Positions 57,430 through 64,000 of a DNA stretch of 64,000 nucleotides are shown one piece after another (the stretch's first letter is position 1; each line of letters opens with the position of its first letter). Both the position numbers and the translations under genes were made by a program. The stretch covers positions 248,001 to 312,000 of the forward strand of contig VWZL01004335.1 in assembly GCA_013396915.1 (NCBI GenBank). The letters are read 5' to 3'. The stretch is from Stercorarius parasiticus (taxonomy: Eukaryota; Chordata; Aves; Charadriiformes; Stercorariidae). The notes under the pieces are model-generated. The model was not told the origin of the DNA. It worked only from the letters and a program-made list of their open reading frames with translations, and made no database searches.

Positions 57430-57840
57430 AGGTCACCTGTGATCAAGAAAGATGAACTGGAAATCAGGATGGGGCAGAGAAGAGCACTCGGATCATCTAA
57501 GGAATGTGGGACTTCATACACAAGAGGAGAGGCTTGTGTTAAAAATCAGAACAGAACCCGAAAGATGATATGGCTATTTCAACTACAGGATCACTTTGGC
57601 ATAAGGACAAATGAGTGTAAACTGGCCATGAATAAATTTCAGCTGGACATTAGAAGACAGTTTCAAACTGTCAGAAGAGTGAGATTTTGAAGTAACCTTC
57701 CCATAGGAGTAGTTATGGCAAGAAACCTAACCACTTTTATGAAGGAGCACACTAAATTTATAAACAGATTATGTTACGTGGGAGGCTGAAGTAGTATGGG
57801 GCTGGATTTGATGTTTCACAGGACTCCTTTCAGGCTATTT
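57430..57840 (+). mobile_element. Ancient CR1/L3-like LINE 3' region
   Basis: The plus strand includes AACTGGCCATGAATAAATTT, CAGCTGGACATTAGAAGACA, GAGTGAGATTTTGAAGTAAC and CTTCCCATAGGAGTAG. They decode as MNKFQLDIRRQF, then VRF..., then LPIGVV, and so are the counterpart of RLDIRKKF...[10 protein letters not shown]. It ends in GGGGCTGGATTTGATG, then TTTCACAGGACTCCTTTCAG, like old CR1 3' ends without octamers. Confidence 0.7.
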
Positions 57841-59949
57841 CAGAGAAAATTTTAGAACTGAATTTTCAAATGCCCTTTATAATTTCTTTATGTAATCCTG
57901 AGGGTAGAAATACTCTCATTTTGCAGCTAAGTTTTCTTTTGTGTTATTTCCACCTTGAACAAATAAAGGAAATAATTGGAAAACCACAAGAAAAGCTGGT
58001 TTTGTGACATTAAAGGCTCTAAAATGAACAGATAAGGTAAAAAAAAAAATCACTCCACGTGCCTCCATGGGCTGATTAATATCCTTTGCAAGATTTCAGT
58101 ATTAGACCCTCAGGAACACCTATTTTCATTTTGTCTTCCTAAAACCTGACCAATGTGTGCCAGACTTACATGCTGTATACAGAGAATGAGCACGAGAACT
58201 GATGCACAATTCAAAGCATGTCAGTGGTATGTAAAGTGGCACAGAGGAGAAATATCTGGGAAATAATCAAATGAGCCAGTCCCAGAAATGAAGCTATTAT
58301 AGCTGTATTAGGCCACTGTTGAGCCCAAGACAGCTGGCTAGCTGAGAGGCAGAACTAGTCATCCTGGAATGAAATCCAGTCAACTTAAATCCCACTTTCG
58401 TAACAGACAGCAAATTAGTCTATATATTTTCCTGGACTGTTCATTATACAGGCCCACAAGTTCAGTAAATGTACCTTTATTTAATCAGATTTTTTTCTGG
58501 ACACTGAACTGTATCAGTCAAACTCTGCTATGATCAAAGTTCTAGCCTTTCCTAAGCCTACACCACCTTGTCTGCACCTAAGTCTTCTAGACAGGGCTTT
58601 AAAGTCAGAGCTAGCGAGGACAATGATGTGGCAGTATTCGCCTTCCTCCTAAGAGTCTAAAAGCTGTAGAAACTGGAAGATACTGTCTCCAGGGAAAGTG
58701 AACTCACATTTTCCACAATGTTTTGACCAGAACACAACAAACATTTTTTGGGGTTTTTTTGTTTGCTTTTTTTTTTCTGGTCAATTGTGGAGCAGGAGAC
58801 AGACACACACAAAAAGACAAGACTAGCGGTTAGAGAAAGAGCAGGGATGTCAGATCCTGCTTCTTGTAACATAATGTGACTGGTATATTCAGACAGACAG
58901 TACGTTAGGTTCATGGAGGAAAGGGAGACCGCACTGCACCTGGCTTTGACTTTGTGATTAGGGAACCCTTGTGGGCAATGGAGAGTCAAACATCCTGAAT
59001 GTTGTGTAGACCCCAGAACCAGGGTCTTGAGGACACCGTCAGAAATGGTGTCATTATAGAAAACCTGGACATATGGCTCCTCTCCATCTTGCATTCCTCA
59101 CAAGAACATGCTGGGTGGACTGAATCCTACACAGTTGCCATCCCCTACAGTTTACTTCTACTTCTTTGCACTCTCAGGGGAAGAGATACACAGTTAAGCA
59201 AAATGGATTGTCCTCTGTAGGTCTTTAGAAGTAGTAATCTCTCTCCATCAGCTATGCAGGGATTACAGACAGTTATTTTATGCACACCTCTTGGAGGCAG
59301 GCACCTGATATTTCATCAGGCAAAACACAGACTGAGTTGACTGAATTTTGGGCTGCACATCACCCAGGTCCTACAGGATCCTGGATCTGAGCTATTGTCT
59401 CTACACAACTAAGCAGCTCTTTCTCTACAACCAAGCAGCCCGCTGCTGCTGTGGTGCAAACAGCCCCTATGAGTCCCCAGTGAAAAAAAAAAAACAGCTT
59501 TCAGGCTACTTAGAGACTTCAGCTCAAAGCAGCCGACAGTCCCAGGCCTGAGCAACAAGAATATTTGCACCTGTTAACAATATAAAGGAAAGGGCAACTA
59601 GCTAATTCAAAAGCATGAATCTACAAAACAGAATGGAAAAGACCATTTGATTTGGCCTCTTATTTTTGCTCCCCAGTTTTAGTCTGTCAGCTTTGCTACC
59701 TGAGCGTTATTCAGGACTAAGATCCAGGAAGCAGCACAGTCAAACTAAGTTATTCCATAAACAACTCCTTCTTTTTAAGCTGTCACTTTTGCCATTTTGG
59801 TCTACTGTTGGTCACTGTGTGAGTAAGTATTTGTTTAATGAAGACGTGCACCACCATTCAACGTACATAATTATATCTGCTGGCTGGCAAAGTGCTAAGG
59901 ACCTTCACGAAACGTGAGGCACTTACAACTATCCATGTCACTTCTCATC
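57841..59949. other. Unique non-coding sequence
   Basis: A T-rich tract lies at 58754-58776. A 145-codon minus-strand frame at 58657-59094 has no recognisable domain. No other repeat is recognised. Confidence 0.45.
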
Positions 59950-60225
59950 TGCCCCCTGGTTTGCCTCCAAACATTCCACCAGGTTTATCAGACATGATTT
60001 TTTGTTCCACAAACCACCCTGATTCTTTTATACCAGCTCATATTTTTCCAGATGTTTTGTGATCTCATCCTCTACTAATGTCTCCAAGACCTTGCTTACT
60101 GTCAAAATCAAACTTTACTGCAAACCTGTAACTCCCTGATTTCACCTCAGTCCTCTTCGTATGGAATGGGTTTACATTTGCATTGTTCTTGTCCCTTAGT
60201 ACTCCTTCCTGTTACAATAAGCTAG
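59950..60225 (-). mobile_element. Ancient CR1/L3-like LINE, reverse transcriptase region
   Basis: The plus strand shows CCAAACATTCCACCAGGTTT, ATCAGACATGATTTTTTGTT, TCTACTAATGTCTCCAAGAC and TGCAAACCTGTAACTCCCTG. This is the order of the reverse complement of the old CR1 RT region (NLI-F..., SCLTN, QHGF.KG..., then VPGK and NYRP). It is the opposite orientation to 52705 and 56330 and strongly decayed. Confidence 0.65.
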
Positions 60226-60324
60226 TAAGTATTCTTTCGTTGACCAGTATCCTCTTCCATCATCTCTTTCATGAGATTCAGGTGTGACCAGCTGAGCCCT
60301 ACAGATGTCTCCTCTTTTCAGTGA
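60226..60324. other. Spacer before poly(T)
   Basis: Possible continuation of the ancient CR1, below recognition. Confidence 0.35.

Positions 60325-60349
<25 letters not shown>
60325..60349. repeat. Poly(T) tract, 25 bp
   Basis: An uninterrupted T run. No retroposon tail is evident. Confidence 0.9.
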
Positions 60350-60356
<7 letters not shown>

Positions 60357-61754
60357 ATCCTCAAATCGCTTTGGCTTTCAGAATCTTTTGTTTTAATTTC
60401 TGGCACCGTATTTTGTTTCTTCCTGGAGGCCTACTTATCACTGATAGTAGAGGACTAAGGCTGAAGTAATGATGATACATTAGCTTAGACAATCCACAGA
60501 CTGACTATTGTTTATAGAGCTTTTTAAGTCCAGACAAGACTGGTAGTGATAAAAGATAATGAACATCAGGTGTCTTCTCATTGCTTTACATGCCAGTGAA
60601 AAACTGTTCAATTTAATGAAATTTTTATCTAGAATATCATATCTGGCAAATTGTTCACAAGTTCAGTGGTCACAGTGTGATGGAGGAATATGTTCAAACA
60701 GATTACATGATAGCAACTGAGGGACACAGTAGCTGAAAAGCAACTAATTTGTCCCCCATGAATGTGTCCAGATCCACAAGGAAACAGCATAACAGATTTG
60801 TGTTCAGACATTCCCTCTTCTCATTCAGAGATGAGAAGCCTTGGGCCAGTCCTGGGGCCAGAGGGGTGATTTAAGTCCGGGCATCTTGCAGTCATGTAGC
60901 ATCCCCAGGTGTCTTGCAGCATATAATAACTAAACCCATCGGGACTACATAATTGCTTCAAAAACCCTTAACATTCAGAAAATTGTGAGGCCCCTTTGTA
61001 ATCCATCCTGTCAAGTTTAGTGGACAAGATACAATTCCATTTCAAGATTGTGTGCAGTATTAAGATACATAGTTGGAGTTACATAAAACTCACACATGGG
61101 TTTTTTTCCATAGAGAAAAAATATCTCATTTTAATGCCGAAGGCTGACAGTCTAGTTGTTGGGTGGGCTCGTAATTCCTCAAACCAGGCAAGGACCCCTT
61201 TTCATCAGGCTAATCAGAGGCTTCACACAGTGAAAATGGTTCGACTGGATGCAAGGATCCCTGTGTAAACAGGAACCGACCAGACCGAGGTCTTGCACAC
61301 AGCTGTTGTCTGCTCTGTCCCTTTTCTTTGACTGACTGTGGGGTTTAGTTCTTTGTGGTCTCGGTTTAGCATCTTTCATGTGGTTCCAGAGAGGAGTAAG
61401 CTAAAGGTAGGGAGATTGCCTTACAATGAGGGAGCATAAATGTTTCTAATATTCAGGTGCTCGATTTACTTCACAAAACCTGAATTCCTCCCTCCGAGCC
61501 CTTCGTGACACATGGGTGATTATCACTGTCTTTGTCATTGCTTTGTTCTCTCAGGAGAAGAAGAGGTATCGGGGTCACATGGAGTCTGATAACCCCAAAT
61601 TAAAGTCTACCTGGCCACAGACTTGAACAATTCACATGGACTGAGGTCCTGCACCAGGGGATTTAGGGATCACAACTTTCAGAGATGTAGGACTATGCTT
61701 GATTCATTACTGCTCTGTTTTGTAGGAAATTTCCACAAGGAGTTGCACAAGGGG
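60350..61754. other. Unique non-coding sequence
   Basis: No gene or repeat is recognised. Confidence 0.45.
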
Positions 61755-61778
61755 TTTTTTTGTTTGTTTGTTTATTTA
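61755..61778. repeat. (GTTT)n-like simple repeat
   Basis: T7 followed by GTTTGTTTGTTTATTTA. Confidence 0.85.
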
Positions 61779-61810
61779 TATTCCTCCTCTTCTCTCCACC
61801 CAACCATCAT

Positions 61811-61870
61811 GAGGTTCCTAATATAGTTTGGAGGTTCCTAATATAGCTTTGAGGTTCCTAATATAGCTTT
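61811..61870. repeat. 20-bp tandem repeat, three units
   Basis: The units are GAGGTTCCTAATATAGTTTG (61811) followed by GAGGTTCCTAATATAGCTTT twice (61831 and 61851, identical). This short array has no coding potential. Confidence 0.95.
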
Positions 61871-62765
61871 GACTCTCTCAGCTTTATATTCCACTTGAAA
61901 ATTGGGGGTAGCACTGTCCTCCTTTACAAGTGTGATTTCTTAAAAAAATGCACTGAGGGCTGTAAGCTACCACTTAACATAATGGGGGATGGTGGCAATT
62001 TGGTACCAATAGACATAAATAACCAGCAGATGAGGCCGCACAGACTTTAAGTTTTTGGTAAGCTATTTGGACAGTTTAGATTATTCTACCATTCAAACCA
62101 GTGACAAAGTTTCCTCGGTCGGCAGTAGGATAGGAATTGTGTTACAGATAAGTGTCCTTGAATAAGAGCCCCATATATCTCCAGGCATTACTCATTTTTA
62201 GCACATGAGCTATACAGAGAGTTGAAGCTAGTGATAACTTCCCTTCTTGCTGAGTTTGTGCAAACATTTCCTGAAGCTTTCAATTTTACCACAATAGAAG
62301 CCTTTTACAGCTTAAATGGGGATAACTTGAATTATTAGCATCGGTCCCCTAGCCCAACCACAAGCATGTCTGAAGCAGCTCTTGCTGATAACACACTGCA
62401 ACAAGTACATTTTCCTCACACATATCCACAAAATAAGCTGATACTCATGATTACCACCAAGTAGGAAGTCACTGGGTTGCTGGGACTATTGCCCCCAAAT
62501 AACCTTTCAGTTTCTTTCCTGCACTTTTTGCCTGACCATTTCAACATACAACTCAGTGAAACCACAGGTCAGACACTTTGTTAACAGATAGCGATGGCTC
62601 CCTTCCGAAGTCTGTGCCTCTCTGCAGTGACTAACAGGAGTAGGTTTGGTCCTTTGCGACTGAACTTCAGACGTGAGGGTTTCCTCATTTATACTCCTGG
62701 CATGCAAGAGTGGTTTTGGAAGCCAACCCATTGGTTTCACCCTCACCTTCAAGGTCCCGCCAATG
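61871..62765. other. Unique non-coding sequence
   Basis: No gene is recognised. Confidence 0.45.
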
Positions 62766-63252
62766 GGTCCAGCGGAGGGCCAGCAGGTCCAGTGAAGGGC
62801 CACAAAGATGATCAGAGGGCTGGAGCACCTCTGCTGTGAGGACAGGCTGAGAGAGTTGGGGTTGTTCAGCCTGGAGAAAAGAAGGCTCCGAGGACACCTT
62901 ATAGCAGCCTTCCAGTACCTAAAGGGGGCCTACAGGAAGGATGGGGAGGGACTTTTTATCAGGAGTGTTATGATAGGACATGGGGTAACAGCCTCAACTT
63001 GAGAGAGGGTAGATTTAGATTGGATATCAGGAAACAATTCTTTACTGTAAGGGTAGTGAGGCACTGGAACAGGTTGCCCAGGGAAGTTGTCAATGCCCCA
63101 TCCCTGGAGGTGTTCAAGGCCAGGCTGGATGAGGCTTTGAGCAGCCTCGTCTAGTGGGAGGTGTCCCTGCCCATGGCAGGGGGTTAGAACTAGATGATCT
63201 TTAATGTCCCTTCTAAGCCGAACCATTCTGTGATTCTATGATTCTGTGATTC
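62766..63252 (+). mobile_element. CR1 LINE, 5'-truncated (group C) with duplicated 5' edge
   Basis: It carries [40 protein letters not shown] and, after a frameshift, the RFRLDIRK and HWNRLPREV regions. The 3' UTR is of group C (GGGAGGTGTCCCTGCCCATG) and the tail has 3.5 octamers (ATTCTGTG, ATTCTATG, ATTCTGTG, ATTC). The 5' edge is a 20-bp imperfect tandem duplication (GGTCCAGCGGAGGGCCAGCA and GGTCCAGTGAAGGGCCACAA). Confidence 0.95.
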
Positions 63253-64000
63253 AGCACTGCACAGCCCAAGGGATGTCACAAGTACGGGAGCAGAGATTAT
63301 AAAACAAAGACTATATTTTCTTCCATACATGAGCACAGCTGTACACCTTTCCAGCTGAAACCCAGCAGCATGTTTAGAACTCAGTGAACTTTATATTTCC
63401 TTACCTGCTACTGGCAACAGTTTCAAAATACATCTTTAGATCATATCTCCCCTCTTTGCTGCAACAGAGAGGAGTTGTAGTTGATGGTCCTCAGTCACCC
63501 CGTGAATGCCTAACAATGTCAGTCCTCCTTCCTTCTCCAATGGAAAGTCTGTAGCTTCCAGCAGAGCTCATGTTAGCAGGTGATCTTGCATTTTGTACTA
63601 TCTATTTTCTGCTGATTTTTGGTTTGCATCTGCCTCCGCACTGACAATTCTCCTCCAGGTTCTATCAGTGACCAGCTGTGACATTCTTCTCCCACCTGCA
63701 TACAGGACATTAGGAAATGTTGACTAGTCCTTAAGGCACCTCACTGCTAAACCCACTCCTGGCCCACCAATTCCTGTTTTGGTACTCAGTTAGCTTCCCT
63801 TCACTTTTCCTGTCCAAATTTCCATCTTCTCCACCTGAACTTGCATTTTTTCAATGACATAAGATGAAAGATATCAATGAAGACTTGGCAGATTCCTTAG
63901 TCTAGGCTTGAGCCAAGGACAGATATTTGGTCAGGGAGCCAGCCCTGGTTCCTTAAGGCCACTGTAGATTTATATGCACCTCTATGTCCAGGCAGCTGAG
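63253..64000. other. Unique non-coding sequence
   Basis: Nothing is recognised up to the window end. Confidence 0.45.

Noticed and set aside
1..64000. LTR retrotransposon or endogenous retrovirus
   Set aside because: No paired long terminal repeats, primer binding site, or gag/pol/env-like text were recognised; all reverse transcriptase text is of the CR1 type.
1..64000. CRISPR array, operon or other prokaryotic system
   Set aside because: The tandem repeats present are CR1 octamers, microsatellites and short arrays; there are no spaced direct repeats or bacterial gene order.

Overview
This window reads as non-coding nuclear DNA of a bird. The main evidence is a dense population of CR1 LINE retrotransposons ending in tandem ATTCTRTG octamers, the tail typical of avian CR1. 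Most copies are truncated at the 5' end and both orientations occur. No poly(A)-tailed L1/Alu-type elements, bacterial operons or viral genes are present. I find no convincing protein-coding exon of a known family, no tRNA or rRNA, no CRISPR array and no recognisable LTR/ERV. The best description is a 64-kb intergenic or long-intronic stretch (gene-desert type) that records successive waves of retroposition.

Layout. From 1 to about 5 kb there is mostly unique sequence with a CR1 3' end (922-984, minus) and fossil L2/MIR-type SINE pieces (2425-2495, 3500-3625). From 5 to 8 kb there is a cluster of CR1s: a well preserved copy (5097-5650), an old 3' end (6270-6376) and two neighbouring copies in the same orientation (7000-7402, 7498-7833). 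From 8.3 to 9.4 kb the DNA is GC-richer and is the only place with a plausible splice-bounded open segment (8575-8892); candidate SOX and NFI sites follow. From 10 to 30 kb there is unique DNA with MIR/CORE-SINE fossils (10930, 16530, 21340, 25800), CR1s at 14339, 18383 and 28496, an ancient CR1 at 24975 and a G-quadruplex motif at 25995. From 30 to 51 kb there are CR1s at 30943, 33432, 36852, 43532, 47988 and 50252, ancient CR1 pieces at 33770 and 50805, a 57-bp tandem duplication at 37573, a TG/TA microsatellite at 40532 and several AT-rich stretches that look like conserved non-coding elements. From 51 to 64 kb reverse-transcriptase-region remnants of different ages (52705, 56330, 57430, 59950), a 20-bp triple repeat (61811) and a CR1 at 62766 occur.

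The CR1s fall into recognisable groups from the sequence alone. Group A (5097, 28496, 50252) shares a 3' UTR reading CTCCAGAGGTCCC. Group B (7000, 7498, 36852, 47988) shares a GATGTCCCTGC/GGTGTCCCTGC 3' UTR with a CTTTAAAGGTCCC-like end. Group C (14339, 18383, 43532, 62766) shares GGGAGGTGTCCCTGCC or close variants. Group D (922, 30943, 33432) has a different 3' UTR. A further set of deeply decayed CR1/L3-like pieces resembles the elements of turtles and crocodilians. Nothing here works together as a gene system. I did not find an undescribed biological system; the leads worth checking are the open splice-bounded segment at 8.6 kb, the candidate regulatory stretches and several unusual element junctions. 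All family assignments come from memory of consensus features, not from a database search.
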